Source: Alphaproteobacteria bacterium
Lineage (GTDB): Bacteria > Pseudomonadota > Alphaproteobacteria > SHVP01
Direction: 5' to 3'
Assembly: GCA_029936875.1 (NCBI GenBank)
Contig: JAPYRS010000014.1
Coordinates: 1-34,370, forward strand
Length of the DNA stretch: 34,370 nucleotides
Below, in pieces: positions 7,152-15,683 of the stretch (positions within the stretch are counted from its first letter, which is position 1; each line of letters starts with the position of its first letter). A program made the translations under genes and the position numbers. Below the pieces are notes generated by a model. The model saw nothing but the letters and a program-made list of their open reading frames with translations. It did no database searches and was not told where the DNA came from.

Positions 7152-8117
7152 CTACGTTTTGTCATCCTGATTGCCACGAAAGGCCGGAACAAATTCGGCA
7201 AGTTCAGTAATAACCCGCGCCACGCCTAGGTTTTCGAGCGACGGCGATTCGATGATCTTGACCGTTTCACCACGCGGCGAGGTTTGGACCGGCACACTTT
7301 CATCCGAAAACAGCACGAGGGTGGGACAGCCCGAACCTGAAATGAGGTGCATTGGTCCGGTATCGTTGCCAATCGCAACCACGGCACCGCGCGCCAATCC
7401 GGCAATGTCGGCAAACGTCGTGTCTTCACACAGGTTTTCAGCCGTCGGCACGCGCTCCTTAATCTCATCGAGTGCGTCTGATTCGGCGAGCGTTCCGATC
7501 AGGACGGGCTGCACGTCCCGGTTCTGCAGCCAAATCGCAAGCGCCGCATATCGGCTCGGTGGCCAGCGTTTGCGGGGCCGGTGCGGGGCGCCGCCCGGGA
7601 CCAAAAGTGCGTAGCGATCCGCCAGATGAAACCGCGCCGGATCAGATTTCAGCCACGACAAATCTGTCGGCGGCGTGCTTGCGATGCCGGCCGCTGCAAG
7701 TTGTTCGGCTTGCCGTTCAATGGTGTGAATCTTGTCGCGGTTGGGATTGTCATGCGGGTGTGACGCGCCTTTAACGATCCCCGACCATTCTGGTTTTGGA
7801 TTGCCGAACATACGAAAATACAGGTGCGAGCGATCCGTGTGCTGGAGATCGTAGACGCGATCAAATTTGGCAGCCCGCAGCATCTTTCGGAGGCCGAGCC
7901 AGGATATCATTTGCCAGATCTTCGGTTTGTCGTCGATCCAGATTTCGTCGAACCAACCGCATGTCTCCATCAGCTTTGCATAGGGCTTGGTTGTCAGAAG
8001 CGTGATGTGGGCGGACGCATGGTGATCGCGAATGGCGCGGAACGGCCCCGTCGCCAGCACGATATCGCCGAGCGCGCCGTGTTTAATGATGAGAATGCGT
8101 TCCGGTCGGTCAGTCAC
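7152..8117 (-). CDS. Glycosyltransferase family 9 (heptosyltransferase-like)
   Basis: A 321-residue GT-B enzyme. The N-terminal 'ILIIKHGALGDIVLATGPFRAIR' (8-30) and the C-terminal nucleotide-sugar block 'AVVAIGNDTGPMHLISGSGCPTLVLFS' are the GT9 hallmarks, together with 'ALLVPGGAPHRPRKRWP' in the middle. GT9 proteins add heptose or related sugars to the inner LPS core at the inner membrane face. The start codon is GTG at 8117 with no strong ribosome site. It is the only envelope-related gene in this run of catabolic-looking genes, 29 bp downstream of a double-hydrolase gene and probably co-transcribed with it. Confidence 0.88.
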   Translation of the reverse strand: MTDRPERILIIKHGALGDIVLATGPFRAIRDHHASAHITLLTTKPYAKLMETCGWFDEIWIDDKPKIWQMISWLGLRKMLRAAKFDRVYDLQHTDRSHLYFRMFGNPKPEWSGIVKGASHPHDNPNRDKIHTIERQAEQLAAAGIASTPPTDLSWLKSDPARFHLADRYALLVPGGAPHRPRKRWPPSRYAALAIWLQNRDVQPVLIGTLAESDALDEIKERVPTAENLCEDTTFADIAGLARGAVVAIGNDTGPMHLISGSGCPTLVLFSDESVPVQTSPRGETVKIIESPSLENLGVARVITELAEFVPAFRGNQDDKT

Positions 8118-8146
8118 GGCGTCGATCGTTTAAGCGAATGTTGAAT

Positions 8147-9808
8147 TTACGAATCAAGAAATTCCGAAATAACTTTGGCGTCGGCTTCCGGGTTGCCCGG
8201 CAATGGCACCGCGTCCGACCCGGCGAGGTTCGAAACAAAACCCGCGAAGATATCGTTCTCACGCGCACATACTAACGTTGGTATATCGGCAGAGGCGAGG
8301 CTTTCGGCGATCGGATAATTGAAGGCCTCCGACCATATGTCGGCGTAGTTCCCATAGTGCTTCATAATGCCGGTGAGTTTGAACGATAGAAAATCCGGAT
8401 CGATTTCCGGCTCGATATTACGAATGCTTTCAACCGATTCGACAAACCATGGCGAGAACAGTTGTTCATTGCGCAATGCGTGCCAAAGGTGAACGAGATG
8501 GGTTCCGTCCCATTTCGGTTCAATTTTCGAGGCATAACCGTTCCGCCACGTTTCGCGGCTTTTATCGTCAAGCGCCATCGGGCCATCGAGGACGATCCGA
8601 CCAACCTCGCTTGAGTCGTGGACGAGAAAGGCGGCGACAATCGACGCCCCGGAGTTTCGCCCATAAAGATCGTAATCCTTGACCGACAGCTTGCTTAGGA
8701 CTTGATGCAGCGCGCCCGCATAAGCCTGAATGTTGTTCGGCAAAAAATCCTCGCTATCGCCGTTGCCGGGCGGATCGAAGGCGATCACGCGCCGCGTCGT
8801 GCCGAGTTCCAGCATCATCGGTTCGAGAACGTCAGACGCGCCCGGCACGTGCGGCACCATCACCAGAGGCCGCGCTTCCCCGGCTCCGGTCATGCGCACA
8901 AATACCTGGCCGATACCGAAATCGACAAAGCCGCATTGCACGCGGCCCGGCAGTTCTGCGGGGTCCGGCGGCGGCGGCGCGTCACCCGGTTCGAGATGTT
9001 CCTTGAATATCTCGGCGTAGCGTTCGTCAGCGGCACCTTTGTCGCGACCGAGCGTCTCAATCCAGCAGCAATCCGGCAGATCCTTCAAAAGATCGAACGC
9101 TTTGACCAGCGAATCATCTTCGCGCGCAGCAAAGCAGGTTTTTGATTTCAACTCGTAGGGCGCGTCCAGGCCCTTGTAGCGAAATACCGACGAATAACCG
9201 ACAGCGTAATCGCGTCCGGTCATCAACCGCGGCAGCACGCCAGCCTGGGTGCGGACGGGGTCGGTCGGCACGGCGTTCGAACGGTTATCTTTGTGGTGCC
9301 GGAAGGTCGGCGAAAAAATAAATTGCTCGCGAAATTTCATCCACAGATGCAACAGGTGGCTTCCGTCCCACCTCGGTTCGTAGGGCGGCATGTAAAATTT
9401 CGTCATGTCGGCCCGGTATTCGTCGGTGTAACCAGGGTAGCCGTCGAACACGGTGATGGACGCGCGTTCCGGATAGCGGCGAATGAATTCAATCGCGATG
9501 CTGGCGCCGGTGTGCGACCCGTAAATGCCGCAGCGTTCAATGCCGAGCGCGTCGAGCGTGTCTTTGAGCGACTCCGAATAGTCGGGGATCTCCGGCACTT
9601 CCTTATCGAGCAAATCGGAGAGGCCATAACCCGGTGTGTCGAGCGCAATCGCCGTAAAATTCTTGGCGAATGCCTTAATCGTCGGAATGATGCCGCCGGA
9701 CCAGCTTGGGCTCGCATGAAGCATGATCACCGGCGGGCCTTCGCCCGCGCGGCGGTAGTGGACGCGGCGTGTGCCGACGGTGACAAAATGACGTGTTATG
9801 CGGCTCAT
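8147..9808 (-). CDS. Double-domain alpha/beta-hydrolase-fold protein, nucleophile replaced (H/N)
   Basis: A 553-residue protein made of two fused alpha/beta-hydrolase domains (about 1-265 and 290-553) joined by a proline-rich linker near 276-285. Domain 1 has 'VIMLHASPSWSGG' (oxyanion region), 'ALDTPGYGLSD' and the elbow 'YGSHTGASIA', where the nucleophile position is H99. Domain 2 has 'FDPPGNGDSE' and the elbow 'YGRNSGASIV', where it is N385. Neither has the Ser, Asp or Cys expected of a hydrolase or dehalogenase. Both share a 'WDG(S/T)HL(L/V)HLW' block, showing descent from one duplication. The ATG at 9808 follows GGGGACC; 15 bp after the related 9824-11503 gene. Function unknown: non-hydrolytic lyase, oxygenase-like or binding role possible. 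Confidence 0.85.
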   Translation of the reverse strand: MSRITRHFVTVGTRRVHYRRAGEGPPVIMLHASPSWSGGIIPTIKAFAKNFTAIALDTPGYGLSDLLDKEVPEIPDYSESLKDTLDALGIERCGIYGSHTGASIAIEFIRRYPERASITVFDGYPGYTDEYRADMTKFYMPPYEPRWDGSHLLHLWMKFREQFIFSPTFRHHKDNRSNAVPTDPVRTQAGVLPRLMTGRDYAVGYSSVFRYKGLDAPYELKSKTCFAAREDDSLVKAFDLLKDLPDCCWIETLGRDKGAADERYAEIFKEHLEPGDAPPPPDPAELPGRVQCGFVDFGIGQVFVRMTGAGEARPLVMVPHVPGASDVLEPMMLELGTTRRVIAFDPPGNGDSEDFLPNNIQAYAGALHQVLSKLSVKDYDLYGRNSGASIVAAFLVHDSSEVGRIVLDGPMALDDKSRETWRNGYASKIEPKWDGTHLVHLWHALRNEQLFSPWFVESVESIRNIEPEIDPDFLSFKLTGIMKHYGNYADIWSEAFNYPIAESLASADIPTLVCARENDIFAGFVSNLAGSDAVPLPGNPEADAKVISEFLDS

Positions 9809-9823
9809 ACAGGGTCCCCGAAA

Positions 9824-11503
9824 CTAGGCATCCAAAAAGTCGCGCAGGATTTGTGCGGCGTCGTCGGTAATAACATCGAACCAAGCGTGGCCATAGGTCT
9901 TGATGGTGTGGATGCGCCCATTTTTGAAATTGCCTTCGGCGCGTTTTGTTTGTTCGGTGAGATCGTCGTCGAGGTTGATAATCAGCATCTCCTGATCGAT
10001 CTCGCCCATCCGCTTTAGCATCGGATAATTGAAGGCGGCGCGATGTCCCCAGTGTGAAATTGGTCCGCCGCGTAATCCTTCCGCGTAGTTTCGCAGCAAA
10101 ATATTTCGCGGCACTGTCGGCCCATAAAACGGAATCATGTTGAGCCAGCGTTTGACGAGATGCGAGCCGTCGTCAGAAAAACTCGGCGGGGAATAAAGCC
10201 CACGAAATTCTTCGAGCTCCTCATCACTGAAGATCGGCGCCGAATTCATGACAATCTTTCGAATCAGATCGGGGCGCTGACGCGCGACTTCGACGCAGGT
10301 CTCAGAGCCGGTGTGGTAGCCCATGAGATCGACTTGGCCATACCCCAAGGCCTCGATCACGTGAATGATCGCGCGTGCGTAATCCTCAATTTCCGGCGGC
10401 TCCGCCGGTGCCTCCGATTCGCCGAAACCCGGTGTATCAACTGCCACCACGGCGCGTTCCTTGCCGAGGGTTTGCAGGATGGCTTCATAAATGCGGCCTG
10501 AATTGGGGCTCGAATGAAGGCAGAAAAACGGGATTGCGGTCGCATCTTCAGGTTCAATGAGGCGAAGGTGGAGCTGTCCTGAAGGGCCGTTGATAAAGCG
10601 CTTGGTGAAACCAATATCGGTACCTGCTTTTTGATCGGGCGTTGGCTTCCCATCTCCCGGCGCGGATGCTGCCTCGTCGCTATCAAAAATGCTCCGGAGG
10701 ATTTCCGCGACTTCCTCGGTGTGCGTGTCGAGCATGCCGTGGCCGGCCCAATCCGGCATCTCCACAACCTGCCCGTTGTTGAGGTATTCGGTCGCTCGTA
10801 GAGTTTGTTCGTATAGATCGTCTTTCGGGCAAAGGATGGTTATCGGCTGGCTCGCCTTCGGCAGATTTTCGGCGTGAAGATAGTTGAATGCGGCTCGGTG
10901 CCCCCACGGCAGCGCGTCCCCGGCACGAAGCGATTCAGCAATCTCGCGGTGCAGATAAAGGGACGTGGCGTCTTTTGATTTCCAATTCGACTGGCCGTCC
11001 CAGCTTGCCTGCAGGAATTTGCCTGCGTCGTCCGGCTCGCGGCCGGAATAATCGCGGCGCTGGCGGCTAAGCTCTTCCTCGGTGTAGATCGGCGCGGAGA
11101 CCAGAATGCACCGCCTTACTTGTGCCGGGCGTTGGAGCGCGAGCTCAAGTGCGATTTTGGAGCCGGTGTGGTAGCCCATCACATCGACTTCGCCGATGTC
11201 GAGCGCATCGAGCAGGTCGCCCATCGCAGCTGCATAATCCTCGATCTCGGGAGGCTCAGCCGGCGCATTCGAATCACCAAAACCGGGTGTGTCAGGTGCG
11301 ATTGCAATCCGGTCTTTGCCCATTTCGCTAAGCAGCTGTCCGTAAATCCGTCCGGAACTTGGACTCATGTGAAAACAGATCAGTGGTGTTTTCGACGGTT
11401 TTTCCGGCTGCGCGATGCGGTAATGGATTTGCCCAAAACGCGCGTCCGCATAATCCCGACGCACACTTGGTGCGGGCCGCCAGAATTTTTCGTCGTCATT
11501 CAT
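9824..11503 (-). CDS. Double-domain alpha/beta-hydrolase-fold protein, both nucleophiles replaced by His
   Basis: A 559-residue protein from the ATG at 11503. The longer frame to 11545 would overlap the SDR gene, and GGGAA precedes 11503. Two alpha/beta-hydrolase domains (about 20-275 and 300-559) are strikingly alike: each has 'DTPGFG-S-APAEPPEIEDYA', the elbow 'MGYHTGS' and 'WGHRAAFNY'. At the elbow the nucleophile position is H112 in domain 1 and H397 in domain 2. The rest of a triad looks present (acids near 228-229 and 512; H255 in 'WAGHGM', H539 in 'YGHAWF'). The linker near 276-295 is rich in Ala, Gly, Pro, Asp and Lys. Soluble, no signal peptide. Lies between the SDR and the second double protein; likely one operon. 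Reaction unknown. Confidence 0.87.
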   Translation of the reverse strand: MNDDEKFWRPAPSVRRDYADARFGQIHYRIAQPEKPSKTPLICFHMSPSSGRIYGQLLSEMGKDRIAIAPDTPGFGDSNAPAEPPEIEDYAAAMGDLLDALDIGEVDVMGYHTGSKIALELALQRPAQVRRCILVSAPIYTEEELSRQRRDYSGREPDDAGKFLQASWDGQSNWKSKDATSLYLHREIAESLRAGDALPWGHRAAFNYLHAENLPKASQPITILCPKDDLYEQTLRATEYLNNGQVVEMPDWAGHGMLDTHTEEVAEILRSIFDSDEAASAPGDGKPTPDQKAGTDIGFTKRFINGPSGQLHLRLIEPEDATAIPFFCLHSSPNSGRIYEAILQTLGKERAVVAVDTPGFGESEAPAEPPEIEDYARAIIHVIEALGYGQVDLMGYHTGSETCVEVARQRPDLIRKIVMNSAPIFSDEELEEFRGLYSPPSFSDDGSHLVKRWLNMIPFYGPTVPRNILLRNYAEGLRGGPISHWGHRAAFNYPMLKRMGEIDQEMLIINLDDDLTEQTKRAEGNFKNGRIHTIKTYGHAWFDVITDDAAQILRDFLDA

Positions 11504-11516
11504 ATTGCTGTTCCCA

Positions 11517-12308
11517 TCATTCCGGGTCGGAAGCGCGCAGGTCATCCTGCGAAAAAATCAGTCCCGTCGAATCAAAGCCGCCGTCAACATTCAACGTTAC
11601 GCCGGTGGTAAAGTCGCACTCCGGCGAGACGAGATAGGCAACCGCTGCCGCGATCGCCCCTGTCGTGCCGTAGCGGCGCATCGGAATGCGGTCGAGGTAA
11701 CTTGAGACCGTGCCTTCGCTGTGGTCGGTGATGTCGGTCCGAATCGGGCCGGGTGCAATCGCGTTCACGGCAATATTTTCCGGTGCAAACTCGACCGCCA
11801 TGATCCGGGTCAGCATCAACATGCCGGCTTTGGATGTGCCGTACGCGCCGCGTCCGGTGCCGCCCCGTTGCCCGGAAATTGAGGCGATGTTGACGATGCG
11901 GCCACCGCCGCGCTTTGCCATGACGGGGGCGGCGGCTTTGCAAAACAAAAACGTGCCGGTGAGATTAACGCGAAGTACGCGCTCCCATTCTTCTAGCGTC
12001 GTGTCGAGCACCCGCCGGTTGGGCGCGATGCCGGCGTTATTTACCAGAATGTCGATGCCGCCGTAGGTCGATGTGGCGAACGCAATCGCCTCGTCACCTG
12101 AATGTTCGCCGGCAACATCAATGGCGAGAGGCGTGGCAGTGCCGCCGTCTTTGTTGATCGCGGCCGATGATTCCATTGCCGTCTTCCCATCGATTTCGAC
12201 GATGATGAGGCTGGCGCCGTCGCGGGCAAGGCGTTCGGCAATGGCGCGGCCAATGCCGCGACCGGCACCGGTCACCAGCGCAACTTTACTTTCAAGAACT
12301 GGCATCAT
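11517..12308 (-). CDS. Short-chain dehydrogenase/reductase (SDR)
   Basis: A classical SDR of about 263 residues: 'VALVTGAGRGIGRAIAERLA' (TGxxxGxG NAD(P) motif), acidic 'IIVEIDG' after strand 2 (suggesting NAD+), 'ILVNNAGIA', catalytic Ser in 'IVNIASISGQRG' and 'YGTSK' (YxxxK), then 'NAIAPGPIRTD' and the usual C-terminal 'GVTLNVDGGFDSTG'. It oxidises or reduces an alcohol/ketone pair. AGGGAGG lies directly before two consecutive ATG codons at 12308 and 12305; a GTG at 12329 is also possible. First gene of the minus-strand run to 5973 and 13 bp ahead of the double hydrolase gene, so the two probably serve the same substrate. Confidence 0.9.
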   Translation of the reverse strand: MMPVLESKVALVTGAGRGIGRAIAERLARDGASLIIVEIDGKTAMESSAAINKDGGTATPLAIDVAGEHSGDEAIAFATSTYGGIDILVNNAGIAPNRRVLDTTLEEWERVLRVNLTGTFLFCKAAAPVMAKRGGGRIVNIASISGQRGGTGRGAYGTSKAGMLMLTRIMAVEFAPENIAVNAIAPGPIRTDITDHSEGTVSSYLDRIPMRRYGTTGAIAAAVAYLVSPECDFTTGVTLNVDGGFDSTGLIFSQDDLRASDPE

Positions 12309-12508
12309 CCTCCCTAAGCTCGTATTCACCCGGCCCCGTCATCAAGATGCAGGTGTTTTTCTGAAATCGACTGTGCCGGGCGGAACGGTGCCTCGTCAAC
12401 GGCAAAGCAACCGCAGATTTAATATGCATTGATTGCGAAATTGATCAGAGGCGCGCTAGTGTCCGCCCCGGTTATTGGTCACGCGCATTGAAGGGGCTAG
12501 GGGAAAGC

Positions 12509-13177
12509 ATGGACTGGACAACTTTTTGGATTTTCATCCACATCTTGGTGATGGCGTTTTGGCTCGGCGGCGACATGGGAGCTTACTACGCAGCCAAGCT
12601 TTTCGTGCGGACGGAATATTCACCCGAGACCCGCGCTGTGCTCGCCCGTGTGATGCAGGGCGTCGATATCTTCCCGCGCCTCTCGATGGTGCTGGTCCTG
12701 CCTACGGGCATGACGCTCGCCGCTCGCACCGGCATCTCGCTGGTCGATGGCGGGTGGCTGACCTTGCTTTGGATCTTGAGCCTCACCTGGCTGTTTCTCG
12801 TCTGGAACGTGCACCGGCCGACCGCGCCCGAATGGGGCAAAAAACTTCAGGGCCTCGACACATTGATAAACTGGGTTTTGCTGGTGGTCGTCATGGTCGC
12901 GGCAATCGGCTCGCTGGTTTCAAACCATCCGTTCACCGAAACCTGGCTCGCGGTCAAAGTATTTTTCTACGGCATCACGTTTGTGATTTTGATTGCCGTC
13001 AACATGATGCTGAAGCCGTTCGGCCCGGCGTTTGCGCGCTTGCTTTCGGAAGGGTCGAGCCCGGAAGTCGAAGCCATCATCAAAGGCTCGATCGATAAAT
13101 CAAAACCGATGATCTGGGCGATCTGGGCCATCGTCGTGATCAATACGGCGATTGGGCTGTTTAAACCCGTTTTCTGA
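12509..13177 (+). CDS. Multi-pass membrane protein (CopD/DUF2269-like)
   Basis: A 222-residue inner-membrane protein with about five hydrophobic segments: residues 3-25 ('WTTFWIFIHILVMAFWLGGDMG'), about 50-70, 80-100, 117-140, 150-170 and a last one around 200-219. A histidine in helix 1 and the 'FWLGGD' turn resemble CopD/DUF2269-type proteins, some of which bind heme or copper. I cannot confirm a ligand set. The ATG at 12509 is preceded by AGGGGAA at ideal distance; an upstream ATG at 12488 lacks one. It stands alone, divergent from the SDR run and convergent with the nitrilase (8 bp between stop codons). Confidence 0.75.
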   Translation: MDWTTFWIFIHILVMAFWLGGDMGAYYAAKLFVRTEYSPETRAVLARVMQGVDIFPRLSMVLVLPTGMTLAARTGISLVDGGWLTLLWILSLTWLFLVWNVHRPTAPEWGKKLQGLDTLINWVLLVVVMVAAIGSLVSNHPFTETWLAVKVFFYGITFVILIAVNMMLKPFGPAFARLLSEGSSPEVEAIIKGSIDKSKPMIWAIWAIVVINTAIGLFKPVF

Positions 13178-13185
13178 TTCGCAGA

Positions 13186-14925
13186 TTAAGTGGTTGGGTT
13201 GGGCGACGTAATCGCGTCCATGAGCCACCACGGTCGGCTGTCGACCAGATCGGTGTTGAGGGTGATGGTCCGGTTTTCGGAGCAGATCGGGTAGATTGTC
13301 GCCTGTGTCAGGCCCGGCGCGCCATCGGTTCGGGTGACAATCGGTGTATTCAGATTGCCGTCAAAGGGACGGTGCTTCCATTCGGTCCAAAGCGTGAAGT
13401 CTTCGTCGGTCGCGAGGATCGCACTGGCGCCTGCCGGGCCGGGCTGGCTCGCCATGACGAGGTTCATGCGGTTCTCGGCCGCTCTCTCAAGAAGTCCGGT
13501 GGTCAACTCCCAGGTCTCGAGTGTTTTCGATGGCAGGGCGGCAATCGCCACATCTTTCAAAGCCAGCAGGCGAAACGTTTCCGGGAACACATTGTCGCCG
13601 CCAACAACGACGGCAATTCGCCCCCAGGACAGATCAAGGGTCGGCTGTTCGTTGCCGAGTGACGTCACCCAACTTTGATGACGACCGGCGACATGAATTT
13701 GGCTCTGGCGAAGCCGAATGCCGCCAGCACTGATCAGCACGCCGACATGGGCAACGCCGTCATTGCGACGTTCGACAATTGAGGTCGAGACCAACCTGTC
13801 GTCGTCAGATCCTTCGAGTGCTTTGGCAATCGCGTCTGTGGCCCGCACCGAAAGCGCGATGGCCGCGTCAACATCATCGACGACACCGTCTTCGAGAAAA
13901 AACAACTCGGGTAGCACAACAAGCGAGACGCCGTTCTTTATTGCTTCGGCTGCTGCCGTTGCGGCCTCGTCAATCGCAGCTTCCCCGACCATTTCCGGCT
14001 GATACACGGCGGCTTCAACCTGATCCGCGCCTGGCAGAATGTTACGGGGGCCGGGCTTGGCGGCAAGCGGGGCGTACAGTTCGGGACGCCGTGCCTTAAA
14101 TACGTCGGTGCCGTCAGGACGGACCTTGTCGTCTGCTTCGGCCACCTCGATGTCGGCGAAGATCACCGCCTCGACGCCGCGCGGTGCAATCGCCAGCACG
14201 GTGCCGTCCGGCGCAACGATTTGGCTTTCACCAGTCCCCGACATCTGGTCTTCGGATATTTTTAGGCGTTTGGTAGCAACCGGTAATATTTCGTCGGAAA
14301 CTAGTTGACCGACTTTGTTGGCCGAAACGACGAAGACTTTATTTTCTGCGGCGCGAACTGGAATATGAAGCGTAGCCTCGTCGTCGCCGAAAGAATTGAG
14401 ACTGTTGCAAAGGATATGCGCGCCGCGCAGCGCGATGCCCCGTGCGGTCTCCATGATCACCCCGTCCATGCACGAATAAAGTGCGACGTTGCCAAACGGC
14501 GTCTCAACGATTGGCGACACCTCTTCCGCGGTTTCCAAAAAATTCGTTTCGTTGCCCATCAGCACCTGCTTGTCTGCGGTGGCGACAAGTTTGCCTTCAG
14601 GGTCAAACAGAATGTTTGTGCCGGTGACGGCATTGTTGCGGCGGCGCACAGTGCAGTTCGCCATGATGTAACATTTATGCTCGCGCGCTTTGGCGCCGAT
14701 CCCGCTGAGGAATGATCCGTCGAGCGATGTCGCAACCGTGTAGGCGTGGTCTTCATCCCGCCACCACGACTGGTGATTGAGAAATTCCGGAAGCACGATG
14801 AGGTCGGGCTTGTTCGCCGCCGCTTCGTCGATCATGCGCTGGCAGGTCTTAAGGTTCTCGTGTTCGTCAATTCCGACTGCGAACTGAACCGCAGACACAC
14901 GTACCTTTTCACCTAGCTTAGACAT
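13186..14925 (-). CDS. Tandem nitrilase-superfamily protein: active first domain, degenerate second
   Basis: A 579-residue protein with two carbon-nitrogen hydrolase domains (about 8-285 and 300-565). Domain 1 keeps the triad: E47 ('IVLPEFLN'), K119 ('TADKQVLMG') and C152 ('LYSCMDG'), so it should cleave an amide, carbamoyl or nitrile bond. Domain 2 keeps E340 ('VVLPELFF'), but the Lys position is Q409 ('RQSQIHVAG') and the Cys position is G442 ('VVVGGDNVFPET'), so it cannot form the thioester and is probably structural or substrate-sensing. Single nitrilase domains are about 270 residues, so this is a fusion. The ATG at 14925 has a weak AAGAGA upstream. It lies 12 bp after a VOC gene and is likely co-transcribed with it. 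Confidence 0.87.
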   Translation of the reverse strand: MSKLGEKVRVSAVQFAVGIDEHENLKTCQRMIDEAAANKPDLIVLPEFLNHQSWWRDEDHAYTVATSLDGSFLSGIGAKAREHKCYIMANCTVRRRNNAVTGTNILFDPEGKLVATADKQVLMGNETNFLETAEEVSPIVETPFGNVALYSCMDGVIMETARGIALRGAHILCNSLNSFGDDEATLHIPVRAAENKVFVVSANKVGQLVSDEILPVATKRLKISEDQMSGTGESQIVAPDGTVLAIAPRGVEAVIFADIEVAEADDKVRPDGTDVFKARRPELYAPLAAKPGPRNILPGADQVEAAVYQPEMVGEAAIDEAATAAAEAIKNGVSLVVLPELFFLEDGVVDDVDAAIALSVRATDAIAKALEGSDDDRLVSTSIVERRNDGVAHVGVLISAGGIRLRQSQIHVAGRHQSWVTSLGNEQPTLDLSWGRIAVVVGGDNVFPETFRLLALKDVAIAALPSKTLETWELTTGLLERAAENRMNLVMASQPGPAGASAILATDEDFTLWTEWKHRPFDGNLNTPIVTRTDGAPGLTQATIYPICSENRTITLNTDLVDSRPWWLMDAITSPNPTT

Positions 14926-14937
14926 TTTATCTCTTAA

Positions 14938-15447
14938 TTATCTGGTTGCGCGATTGGGGTCGGTGCCCGCTGGCGCATTTGCGGGTGCCGCCGTTGGCTC
15001 ACCCGCATCCAGTTTTGGCGGCGCCCGTCCGGCAGCGGCCGCAGAATTCGCCATGCCGACCAGCGCGTTGGACGCAATGATCGCGGTTTCGTCGCGCTGG
15101 GTTATGCCGAGTGCCGCACCTGTCGGGTCCTGAATAAAAGGGATGAACCCGGAACCGGCAACGGGCGTTTTCGGAACCAGCACCGTCCCGCCCAATTGGA
15201 CGACCCTGTAGAGCGATTCATCAATATTCATAACCTGCACGTAGACGTGCCACATCGACGGAACAGAGGGACTCGTCGCCGGCATGATCCCGCTCGACGG
15301 CCCTTCGGGCTGCTTGATTATGGTTTGGACAAGGTTGTTGCCAATCGGCGTATCTTCGACTTTCCAGTCAAACAGCTGCGAATAAAACTCTTTGGCTTTC
15401 TCGTGATCGTTGCTGATCAACTGCATGTAATCGAATGGATTAGGCAT
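14938..15447 (-). CDS. VOC (glyoxalase/bleomycin-resistance) family protein with Ala/Pro tail
   Basis: A 169-residue protein. Residues 1-115 form one VOC module pair: 'FDYMQLISNDHEKAKEFYSQLFDWKVED', 'SMWHVYVQVMNIDESLYRVVQLGGTVLVPKTPV' and 'FIPFIQDPTGAALGITQ'. The last 50 residues are a low-complexity Ala/Pro/Asp tail without a recognised fold. VOC proteins bind a metal and small substrates (lyases, dioxygenases) or sequester toxins; too few metal ligands are evident to choose. The ATG at 15447 has GGGAGAAGC in good position; the frame extends to 15495 without a site. Directly upstream of the tandem nitrilase, in the same direction. Confidence 0.82.
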   Translation of the reverse strand: MPNPFDYMQLISNDHEKAKEFYSQLFDWKVEDTPIGNNLVQTIIKQPEGPSSGIMPATSPSVPSMWHVYVQVMNIDESLYRVVQLGGTVLVPKTPVAGSGFIPFIQDPTGAALGITQRDETAIIASNALVGMANSAAAAGRAPPKLDAGEPTAAPANAPAGTDPNRATR

Positions 15448-15683
15448 TCGCTTCTCCCAAAGCGGGTGGCAGCAAGGCTCGGCGCCCTGTTCCAAGTTTT
15501 GAGGGGTCAGCTGCCAGAATTAACAACAACATGACAGTCCCCAAGGTGGTCTTCAAGTGCCAGCGCAAGGCAGTAGGCCGCTTGAGACGATAAACGCGCT
15601 TTGCAATATCGCTGAATAAGGTTAACCGTTACCTAGGCATTCTGCCGAATTTCGGGGGAATCGAATAATAATAAGGGGATGGT

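Noticed and set aside
9293-10018. A 241-residue open frame on the plus strand
   Set aside because: Entirely antisense to the two double-hydrolase genes; basic, low-information product and no family match.
11504-11545. Upstream start of the 559-residue double hydrolase
   Set aside because: It would overlap the SDR gene by 29 bases, while ATG 11503 has its own GGGAA site.
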